Below are positions 1 through 4,738 of a stretch of 5,631 nucleotides of DNA, in pieces. How positions within the stretch are numbered: position 1 is the stretch's first letter; each line of letters opens with the position of its first letter. The stretch is taken from positions 40,656-46,286 of the forward strand of contig CAJUCE010000038.1 of NCBI GenBank assembly GCA_910584865.1. Reading direction: 5' to 3'. The stretch is from an uncultured Acetatifactor sp. GTDB lineage: Bacteria > Bacillota > Clostridia > Lachnospirales > Lachnospiraceae. The notes below the pieces were generated by a model that saw only the letters and a program-made list of their open reading frames with translations, was not told the DNA's origin and did no database searches. The position numbers and the translations under genes are program-made.

Positions 1-116
1 TCCGCTCCGCTGCCAGACGCTCCTTCCGTCCCGCCTCCAGATACCCCTTCCGTTCCGCCGCCAGACGTCTCTTCCGTTCCGCCTCCAATTACTCCTTTAG
101 TTCCCTCTCCAAAGCC
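1..116 (-). repeat. 24 bp tandem repeat at the 3' end of the MutS2-like gene
   Basis: Units of 24 bp lie at 93-116 (diverged), 69-92, 45-68, 21-44 and 1-20 (cut by the edge), with the plus-strand core cttccgttccgcctcca. The period is a multiple of three. In the MutS2 frame the units encode GGGTEETS, GGGTEGVS and GGGTEGAS. In another frame they encode a charged helical pattern of the type LEAERKRR/LAAERKGY. The array probably continues to the left of the window. Confidence 0.85.
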
Positions 117-1664
117 TCGCTCCTGCATACTCCCCTCTCCATAAGCCTCCCTTGCAGCCCGCCGCAGCATGGAAGCCGGCATCCCCAGTCTGCCTGCAAT
201 ATAGAAGGCACAGCTTTCCCCCGCCTCGCCGATCACCATCTGGTATAAGGGCTTCAGATTCTCCCGATCGAAAGTCATCCGGGCATTGACTATGGTTTTC
301 TCCCGCTCCGCATAGGTCTTCACCTCCGGGTAATGGGTAGTGACCAGAAACAGCGCACCGCTTTTTTTCAGCTCCTCCAAAATAGCCACGGCAATCCCCA
401 TCCCTTCCGCCGGATCCGTTCCGGAACCAAGCTCATCCATCACCACCAGGCTCTCCGGAGTCACCTTCCGCAGAATATCCAGAACATTCACGATATGCGC
501 CGAAAAAGTGGACAGATTCTCCGACAGACTCTGCCCGTCCCCGATATCGCAGAGAATATTGCGGTTCATGCAAATCGCCGCCTCCTCACAGGCAATATGC
601 AATCCGCACTGTGCCATGAGGCAGCTTAAAGCCACGGTTTTCAACGCCACGGTTTTCCCCCCGGTATTGGGCCCTGTTATCACAATTCCGTTTATTCCGT
701 CCCCCATGGAAAAATCCAGCGGCACACAGATACTTTTATCCATCAGCGGATGTCTGGCCCCCCGCAGATAAATTTTCCTTTCTCCCACAATCTGCGGTTC
801 TCTCCCGTCATAATACACTGACAGTTTGCCTTTGGAAAATATAAAATCCAGCTTCTCCATCATCCCGATATTCTGCCTTATCGTATCCGCGCTCTCCGCA
901 ACCAGGCTGCTGAGCTCATACAGAATACGGCGGACCTCGTTCTCTTCGTCAATCTGCAGCTCCTGCAGCTGATCATAATACCGGGCTGCCGCGGCAGGCT
1001 CAATAAACAGAGTGCTTCCCGTGGAAGATTTATCAATAAGTATCCCGCTGATTTTAAACTTGTATTCTTTTTTCACCGGAATGCACACATGTCCGTTCCG
1101 AATGGTACTGAACTGATCTGACATGCATTCCTTATTGGCCCGCATGACGGACTCCGCCTTTTCCCGCATTCTATCCTGTGCCCGAAGGATGTCTCCCCGA
1201 AGACTTTTCAACAACTTCGATGCATTATCCGAGACCTGCCCGTTCCAAATCTGGTACCGGAGCTGCTCTGTAAGCTCCTCCAGGGAATCCAGGTTCTCCG
1301 CATAGTATGCCAACGGTATTTCGTATATTTTCCCTCTTTCAAGATAATCCTTCAGCCGCTTCACCGCCACCAGAGCCAATGCCATCCGCTCAAGCTCCTC
1401 CGGTGTCAGGCATTGCCCCTTCTCTGCCTCTGTCACTGTTTCCCGAATGCCCTCCATTGAAACAAGGGGCGGCGTGCCGCATTTTTCAAGCATCTGCCGG
1501 CTCTGTGTAGTCTCCCGAAGCCTTGCTGCCAATTCCGTATCCGCCAGAATCAGACGCGTATCCGCTATGGCCTTCCTTGCAGCATCCGTCAGAGTACATT
1601 CCTCCCATTTTACTTTTATTTTGTCAAATTCCAGACTGATTTCCGTTTTTTCGTTCTTATTCAT
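1..1664 (-). CDS. MutS2-like ATPase, 3' end outside the window
   Basis: This is a MutS-family DNA-binding ATPase closest in layout to MutS2, translated here by hand because the frame is open at the left edge. The 554 visible codons begin at ATG 1664, preceded by AAAGGA. An N-terminal helical region covers about residues 1-190. The MutS2 clamp signature follows at 213-223 (SSTGSTLFIEP). The ATPase domain has Walker A GPNTGGKT at 331-338 (K337), the DIGDGQSLSENLSTFSAH signature, Walker B LVVMDELGSGTDP with D410 and E411, and the TTHY switch. All nucleotide-binding residues are present, so this part looks functional. MutS2 proteins act in recombination control or rescue of collided ribosomes; canonical ones end in an Smr nuclease domain, which would lie off the window. 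After about residue 509 (AREAYG) the frame enters a Gly/Thr/Ser-rich 8-residue repeat that is unlike a normal MutS2 linker. A frameshift there is possible. Family call is sure, exact subfamily less so. Confidence 0.9.
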   Translation of the reverse strand, partial: MNKNEKTEISLEFDKIKVKWEECTLTDAARKAIADTRLILADTELAARLRETTQSRQMLEKCGTPPLVSMEGIRETVTEAEKGQCLTPEELERMALALVAVKRLKDYLERGKIYEIPLAYYAENLDSLEELTEQLRYQIWNGQVSDNASKLLKSLRGDILRAQDRMREKAESVMRANKECMSDQFSTIRNGHVCIPVKKEYKFKISGILIDKSSTGSTLFIEPAAAARYYDQLQELQIDEENEVRRILYELSSLVAESADTIRQNIGMMEKLDFIFSKGKLSVYYDGREPQIVGERKIYLRGARHPLMDKSICVPLDFSMGDGINGIVITGPNTGGKTVALKTVALSCLMAQCGLHIACEEAAICMNRNILCDIGDGQSLSENLSTFSAHIVNVLDILRKVTPESLVVMDELGSGTDPAEGMGIAVAILEELKKSGALFLVTTHYPEVKTYAEREKTIVNARMTFDRENLKPLYQMVIGEAGESCAFYIAGRLGMPASMLRRAAREAYGEGSMQERGFGEGTKGVIGGGTEETSGGGTEGVSGGGTEGASGSGA

Positions 1665-1959
1665 TTTCCTTTTTCCCTCTCTTATTTCGTTTTTGTACCT
1701 GTGGCACAGTGCATATGCCGTACAGCCCGCCGAACAGACACACTGTTCCTGCCCCGTGGACCGCCATCCCCGGGCTCATCTCCCCCCGCCCCCAGCTTCC
1801 GATCTGATCCACATTGGCATAAATCACATTGAACACCGCCAGCTGAACCAGAAACAGACTTCCGTCTACAAAAAACGGCCCCCAGAGCCTCAGCCTGAAC
1901 ATCATCAGGTTCTGTAAACGGATCTTCCATAATGCCTTGAGTATTTTAAAATGTTTCAT
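1657..1959 (-). pseudogene. ABC-2 type exporter permease, N-terminal fragment
   Basis: The first 61 residues resemble ABC-2 family permeases encoded beside drug/lipid-export type ATPases: a basic amphipathic start (KILKALWKIRLQNLMMF), a first membrane segment (WGPFFVDGSLFLVQLAVFNVIY) and the following motif NVDQIGSWGRGEM, which ends at about 1777. A complete permease of this type has about 260 residues and six membrane segments; here the frame continues with about 39 unrelated residues and stops at 1657, overlapping the MutS2-like start codon. The fragment is therefore non-functional. Its start has a good ribosome binding site (AAAGGAGACGGG before ATG 1959), and the ATPase remnant upstream stops in an ATGA overlap with it. 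A GGGGCAGGAACAGTGTGT stretch near 1744 resembles a single degenerate copy of the neighbouring 35 bp repeat, so the same process may have cut this gene. Family assignment is from memory of these sequences. Confidence 0.75.
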
Positions 1960-2327
1960 CCCGTCTCCTTTCTGCCTGCCACAGGCCGGCTGCGCTCACT
2001 CCTTCTGCCCTCGAGGGGATACGCCGCCGTCTCGCTCTCCTGCCCCGGGGGACACGCTGCTGTCTCCCTCCTCCTGTCCTCAAAGGAACACACTGCTGTC
2101 TCCCTCCCCTGCCCTCGAAGGGACAAGCCGCCGTCTCCCTTCCCTGCACCGTTGGGACCGATCAGCCCGATGAATTCCCCCTCTTCCACTGACAGATCCA
2201 ATTCTTTTACAGCCTCTTTCTCTTCATACTCCCGCTTCACCAGACTGCGGGTGCTTTCTTTCAGCCCCTCCCCCTTCCGTACTCTGCGGTATGTTTTTGA
2301 CAGTCTTTTCGTCTCGATAATCTTCAT
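1956..2327 (-). pseudogene. ABC exporter ATPase, cut at Walker A by tandem repeats
   Basis: ATG 2327 follows a strong GGAGG (2333-2337). Residues 1-63 match the start of exporter ATPases that pair with ABC-2 permeases: KRLSKTYRR near residue 7, a linker KRKYEE-like KREYEEKEAVKELDLSVEEGE, then Walker A IGPNGAGK ending in K63 (codon 2139-2141). The expected Ser/Thr-Thr after the lysine is absent, and so are the Q-loop, the LSGGQ signature, Walker B and the H-loop. In their place come about 60 residues of Arg/Gly/Glu-rich sequence from 35 bp repeats, then a TGA overlapping the permease start. A working ATPase of this type has about 320 residues, so some 250 codons are gone. It cannot hydrolyse ATP. 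With the truncated permease downstream this marks a dead two-gene exporter operon. Confidence 0.85.
1975..2146 (-). repeat. 35 bp tandem repeat array with a palindrome in each unit
   Basis: Units lie at 2112-2146 (35), 2077-2111 (35), 2043-2076 (34), 2008-2042 (35) and a degraded 1975-2007 (33). The plus-strand consensus is about ccctcgaagggacacgc, then cgctgtctccctcccctg. Each unit opens with a short inverted repeat whose arms differ between units but stay complementary: CCCT/AGGG, TCCT/AGGA, CCCC/GGGG, CCCTC/GAGGG and CCTG/CAGG. No spacers separate the units. The array replaces the body of the ABC ATPase gene, and it ends next to the permease ribosome binding site. Confidence 0.85.
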
Positions 2328-2332
2328 CCTTA

Positions 2333-2444
2333 CCTCCTATTTTAGTTCCTCATCTGTCTCTCCCAGTACCCGAACATGGGCAGAGTATTTCCGGCCGCGA
2401 AGTGATGCGTCCGTAAATCCTCTGGGGTACTGTCCGGGACATAT
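2333..2444 (-). promoter_or_regulatory. Structured leader element, copy A (before the ABC ATPase)
   Basis: On the minus strand this is a nested foldable element ending in the ribosome binding site. The outer stem pairs 2438-2444 with 2352-2358 (one A-G mismatch). After a 5x5 internal loop, an inner perfect 8 bp stem pairs 2425-2432 (gggtactg on the plus strand) with 2364-2371 (cagtaccc). Inside lies a 40 nt hairpin, 2383-2422, with 13 Watson-Crick pairs, three purine-purine mismatches and an 8 nt loop. The tail GAGGAACTAAAATAGGAGG leads to ATG 2327. Related copies lie before both transketolase genes. I do not recognise it as a named riboswitch; the T-box core and common riboswitch signatures are absent. 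Confidence 0.6.
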
Positions 2445-2833
2445 ACTGTTTTTGTTCTAGTCGGTTACACAGATCCCTGCCTGCCGGCCTGCGCAATCAG
2501 GCAGGAAATCCTTTCTCCATTACTGCTGCACACTCCATATTCAGCCCTGGGCATAATGCGCACAAAAACATATCGCGGCGGTATCGAGAGAACAAAAAAC
2601 CATGGTGTCAGCCTGTCAGGGCATATCGCCATGGTTTTCATTATCGACACAGAAGCAGACTGGGCGAGACGCATTCCCTCTCCGGGAACCTTCCGGATCA
2701 ATGCTCCGGAACTGCAGAGCTTATTTGAAGCCATGCGCTGCATTATGCATAACGAACCGGTCAGAAATAATCCCGGCTCAAATCACGGCTCATGCGTCAC
2801 GTCAGCGGCACATTGCACGGACCTGCGGACAGC
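2445..2833. other. Intergenic stretch with hairpins, no supported gene
   Basis: About 390 bases between the candidate RNA and the ABC leader. Short open frames on both strands lack ribosome binding sites, domains and recognisable residues patterns, so I do not call them genes. Visible structure: an inverted repeat cctgcctg/caggcagg at 2476-2483 and 2498-2505, the strong hairpin at 2592-2640 listed separately, and a distant 9 bp inverted repeat gcataatgc/gcattatgc at 2551-2559 and 2740-2748. Some of this may be decayed coding sequence. Confidence 0.5.
2592..2640 (-). terminator. Long-stem terminator-like hairpin
   Basis: A perfect 10 bp inverted repeat AAAACCATGG / CCATGGTTTT (2596-2605 and 2629-2638) encloses a 23 nt loop. 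On the minus strand the stem is followed by a six-T run, as in an intrinsic terminator; on the plus strand only four Ts follow, so bidirectional use is possible but weaker. The loop contains two TGTCAG direct repeats. No gene is identified that ends here. Confidence 0.55.
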
Positions 2834-2861
2834 AAAAAGCACGGCCATACAGCCATGCTTT
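2834..2861 (-). terminator. Intrinsic terminator of the candidate structured RNA
   Basis: On the minus strand AAAGCATGGC (2852-2861) pairs with GCCGTGCTTT (2836-2845) in a 10 bp stem with one G-U pair and a 6 nt loop, and the T run continues to 2834. It stands about 320 nt downstream of the promoter at 3163-3191, in the same direction. Confidence 0.75.
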
Positions 2862-3066
2862 CGCCTATTCCATCCGCCAAACACAGAAAAATGACATTCC
2901 TGTGCCTCTGCGTCTCTTTATAAAATAATGAATTACTGGAATATGTTAAGCACCCTTTCAGGCAAATATACCTGCTGTTTCCAGCGGTATCAGGGCAGAC
3001 TTCCCCCTTGCTTCCCTTTTTTAACAAAAGGAAAACCTTCTCCAGGTATTTTCTGCCCGGCAATAT

Positions 3067-3105
3067 TTATTTTGCCGTATTCACTTCTCCCACAATGCTT
3101 AACAT
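3067..3105 (-). CDS. Possible 12-residue leader peptide MLSIVGEVNTAK
   Basis: GGAGGA (3111-3116) stands 5 nt before ATG 3105, an ideal spacing, and the frame ends at TAA 3067 after 12 residues. The start codon lies in one arm of an 11 bp inverted repeat (3096-3106 with 2942-2952), so folding could hide it. No run of one amino acid is seen that would point to classical amino-acid attenuation. It could also be the start of a gene whose body is lost. Confidence 0.3.
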   Translation of the reverse strand: MLSIVGEVNTAK

Positions 3106-3162
3106 ACAAATCCTCCGTGTTTCATATTTATTTAAAGAAAGCCGCTTCGCGGCTCTTTTGTC

Positions 3163-3191
3163 ATCCTAACACATCTGCACAGATAAGTCAA
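3163..3191 (-). promoter_or_regulatory. Sigma-A type promoter
   Basis: On the minus strand -35 TTGACT (3186-3191), a 17 bp spacer, and -10 TAGGAT (3163-3168), with a TGT just upstream that fits an extended -10. Predicted start of transcription is about 3155-3157. The region upstream of -35 is rich in A/T runs, including a TTTTTT tract. It is the best promoter match seen in the window. Confidence 0.75.
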
Positions 3192-3409
3192 CTTTGTTTT
3201 TTGGAAAAAAGATCGATTTTATTAAATTGATATGCCATTTTGCGAACTGTCATGATATTCTAAAATATTTTAGTTTGTGAAATTAATAAAAGTCTATTAT
3301 GAATCTTCACCCCATTTTCTGTTAATTTATTTTTTTAGATTAAAATCTCCTCTCATTCAACCATTTTTTAATACCGCATTACTTTCAAAACCAAAACGCT
3401 TTCTTCTCT
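3192..3409. other. AT-rich intergenic stretch upstream of the promoter
   Basis: About 220 bases of much lower GC than the rest of the window, with no gene. It holds a perfect 14 bp palindrome CTAAAATATTTTAG (3260-3273) and an inverted repeat AGATT-AA-AATCT (3337-3348). Both lie upstream of the promoter at 3163-3191 and could be protein-binding sites or simply AT-rich chance; nothing identifies a regulator. Confidence 0.5.
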
Positions 3410-3448
3410 AAAAAAGCGGCAGGACAAACACTTCTGTTCATTCTGCCG
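3410..3448 (-). terminator. Intrinsic terminator of the transketolase operon
   Basis: On the minus strand CGGCAG (3443-3448) pairs with CTGCCG (3417-3422); inside, AACA-GAAG-TGTT forms an upper stem, and a T run to 3410 follows. It lies about 90 nt after the stop of transketolase subunit C. The 3449-3537 stretch between is untranslated as far as I can tell. Confidence 0.85.
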
Positions 3449-3537
3449 TTTCCAAATCTATTTTTTATGGAACTCCTTTAGAGCCAGTTTTTTATCCGGC
3501 TCATCTGTGCCCGCAGGGCCTGCGCCGTAGTATTCCC

Positions 3538-4479
3538 TTATGCTAAAAATGCCTTCACCTTGCGGTAAACGCCCTCGCCGTCCAGGCCGTACTTTGCGAT
3601 CAACGCCCCAGCGGAACCGGATTCGCCGAACACATCCTCTATGCCGATGCGGCACACAGGTACAGGACAGCCCTCCGAAAGCGTCTCGCAGACAGCGCCG
3701 CCCAGCCCGCCTATGATTGTGTGCTCTTCCGCAGTTACAACTTTTCCGGTCTTTTTCGCACTTGAAATAATCAGTTCCTTATCCAAAGGCTTGATGGTGC
3801 AGATATTGATCACTTCTGCCTCCACGCCTTCCCCAGCCAGTCTCTCCGCCGCTTCCAGAGCAGAATTCACCAAAATCCCCGTAGCTACAATGGTCACATC
3901 CTTCCCCTCCCGGAGTACCTGACCCTTTCCGATTTCGAACTTATAGTCTTCCCTGTCGTTGATCACAGGCACTGCCGCACGCCCGAACCGCATATAAACG
4001 GGTCCCTCATAATCCAGAGCCGCCTTCACACATGCCCTGGCCTCCACCGCGTCTGCCGGGTTCAAAATGGTCATGCCGGGAATCGTCCGCATCAGGGCGA
4101 TATCCTCATTGCACTGATGGGAAGCTCCATCCTCGCCCACTGTGATGCCTGCATGGGTTGCGCCGATTTTCACATTCAAATGCGGATATCCGATGGAATT
4201 CCTCACCTGCTCAAAGGCACGCCCCGCCGCAAACATGGCGAAGGTGCTTGCAACCGGGATTTTGCCTGTCAGAGACAATCCCGCCGCAATTCCCATCATA
4301 TTTGCCTCGGCGATACCGCAGTCAATATGCCGCTCCGGATATTTCTTCTTGAACACACCTGTCTTGGTAGCCGTTGCCAGATCGGCGTCCAATACCACCA
4401 TATTCGGATAATCTTCCCCAAACTCCGCCAGAGCATTGCCATATGCTTCTCTGGTCGCTATCTTCTTAACCTCTGCCAT
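3538..4479 (-). CDS. Transketolase, C-terminal subunit
   Basis: This 313-residue protein is the second half of a split transketolase, carrying the pyrimidine-binding (PP-like) domain and the C-terminal domain. It pairs with the N-terminal subunit to transfer two-carbon ketol units between sugar phosphates in the non-oxidative pentose phosphate pathway, in the cytoplasm. The catalytic glutamate that activates TPP is E58 in CGIAEANMMG. The aromatic/alanine-rich STFAMFAAGRAFEQVRN (78-94) builds the cofactor pocket, and GEDGASHQ (115-122) is the family's substrate/phosphate region. The C-terminal domain starts near residue 190 (EGKDVTIVATG) and includes EEHTIIGGLGGAV (251-263). Length is normal and no key residue is missing. 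The start at 4479 has an AAAGG at 4488-4492 and is one nucleotide after the stop of the frame read through from the subunit N gene. A terminator follows at 3410-3448. Partner proteins could also be DXS-like or dihydroxyacetone synthase-like, but the adjacent subunit makes transketolase the clear call. Confidence 0.95.
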   Translation of the reverse strand: MAEVKKIATREAYGNALAEFGEDYPNMVVLDADLATATKTGVFKKKYPERHIDCGIAEANMMGIAAGLSLTGKIPVASTFAMFAAGRAFEQVRNSIGYPHLNVKIGATHAGITVGEDGASHQCNEDIALMRTIPGMTILNPADAVEARACVKAALDYEGPVYMRFGRAAVPVINDREDYKFEIGKGQVLREGKDVTIVATGILVNSALEAAERLAGEGVEAEVINICTIKPLDKELIISSAKKTGKVVTAEEHTIIGGLGGAVCETLSEGCPVPVCRIGIEDVFGESGSAGALIAKYGLDGEGVYRKVKAFLA

Positions 4480-4480
4480 T

Positions 4481-4702
4481 CTATTTTACCTTTCTATTCC
4501 AGTTCCGCAGATGTCTCTGCAATACCATTCGCATTGGAATACTTCCCGGTACTGTATGGACATTTGCTATTTTCCAGTTGCCTTTCGTTCTCCCCGGGTC
4601 AGCCGCAACCGCCTTCTTCATGTCAGCTGCCGTTTTCTCCAGGTCAGCCGTAGCTGCCTTATTCAGCTCGCTTGCCGTTTTCTCCAAGTCAGCCGTGGCT
4701 GA
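4481..4702 (-). other. Open in-frame extension beyond the amber stop of subunit N
   Basis: After TAG 4703-4705 the subunit N frame stays open for 73 more codons and ends in TAG at 4481-4483, one nucleotide before the subunit C start. The first part is tandem copies of the protein's own C-terminus; the rest (from about 4590) has no visible domain and overlaps leader copy B. If the amber codon were sense, the protein would have 351 residues. I see no SECIS-like, Pyl-insertion or other recoding signal, so this is listed as a likely former or polymorphic tail rather than a translated one. Confidence 0.5.
4488..4563 (-). promoter_or_regulatory. Structured leader element, copy B (before transketolase subunit C)
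   Basis: A shorter variant of the leader at 2333-2444. On the minus strand ATGTC (4559-4563) pairs with GACAT (4511-4515), a 4x4 internal loop follows, then CAGTACC (4548-4554) pairs with GGTATTG (4520-4526, one G-U). The large hairpin of copy A is absent; a small GGAA-GTA-TTCC hairpin (4536-4546) takes its place. The tail TCTGCGGAACTGGAATAG (4494-4511) is identical over 18 nt to that of the copy before subunit N. The element sits inside a two-gene operon. Confidence 0.5.
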
Positions 4703-4738
4703 CTATTTTAGCTCCGCTGCCAGTTTCTCCAAGTCAGC
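4604..4738 (-). repeat. 45 bp tandem repeat at the 3' end of transketolase subunit N
   Basis: Three 45 bp units at 4694-4738, 4649-4693 and 4604-4648, plus a degraded start of a fourth below 4604. Each encodes about ADLEKTAAELNKAAT in the subunit N frame. Unit 1 contains the real C-terminus and the TAG stop; at the same position units 2 and 3 have AAG (Lys). Frame is preserved through the array. Confidence 0.85.

Larger units (their letters stand above)
2834..3156 (-). ncRNA. Candidate structured small RNA or attenuated leader
   Basis: A transcript is bounded by a strong promoter (3163-3191) and an intrinsic terminator (2834-2861), with no normal protein gene between. Near the predicted 5' end is the hairpin AGCCGC-GAA-GCGGCT (3140-3154). 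Downstream, an 11 bp perfect inverted repeat joins 3096-3106 to 2942-2952. Within it, 3043-3057 pairs with 2961-2974 in about 13 pairs with one bulge and one mismatch, and GCTG-GAAA-CAGC at 2974-2985 is a GNRA-capped hairpin. A 12-codon ORF with a good ribosome binding site starts inside the 11 bp stem. I do not recognise 6S, SRP, tmRNA, RNase P or a known riboswitch class. Either a trans-acting RNA or a leader-peptide attenuator is plausible; the boundaries are better supported than the function. Confidence 0.45.

Noticed and set aside
340..771. Plus-strand open frames over the MutS2-like and transketolase genes
   Set aside because: They are shadows opposite well-supported minus-strand coding sequence and show no family motifs.
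1975..2146. CRISPR array
   Set aside because: The 35 bp units are directly adjacent with no unique spacers, units are diverged, and no cas gene is seen.
2333..2444. T-box or known metabolite riboswitch
   Set aside because: The T-box core sequence and the conserved cores of TPP, FMN, cobalamin, SAM, lysine, glycine, purine and c-di-GMP riboswitches are not visible, and no terminator stands between the element and the start codon.
2465..2743. Minus-strand 92-codon open frame
   Set aside because: No convincing ribosome binding site or family resemblance; it overlaps the long hairpin at 2592-2640. It may be decayed coding sequence.
2551..2748. Insertion-sequence ends from the inverted repeat gcataatgc/gcattatgc
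   Set aside because: Only 9 bp, no transposase remnant between the arms and no clear target-site duplication.
2556..2894. Plus-strand 112-codon open frame
   Set aside because: No ribosome binding site, no recognisable domain, and it runs across two terminator-like hairpins.
2797..3063. Minus-strand 88-codon open frame starting with TTG
   Set aside because: It reads straight through the intrinsic terminator at 2834-2861 and the inverted repeats, and resembles no known protein.
3458..3655. Minus-strand 65-codon frame ending in DEPDKKLALKEFHKK
   Set aside because: Most of it overlaps the transketolase subunit C gene in another frame. The tail after 3538 looks protein-like in composition but has no start of its own and no family I recognise.
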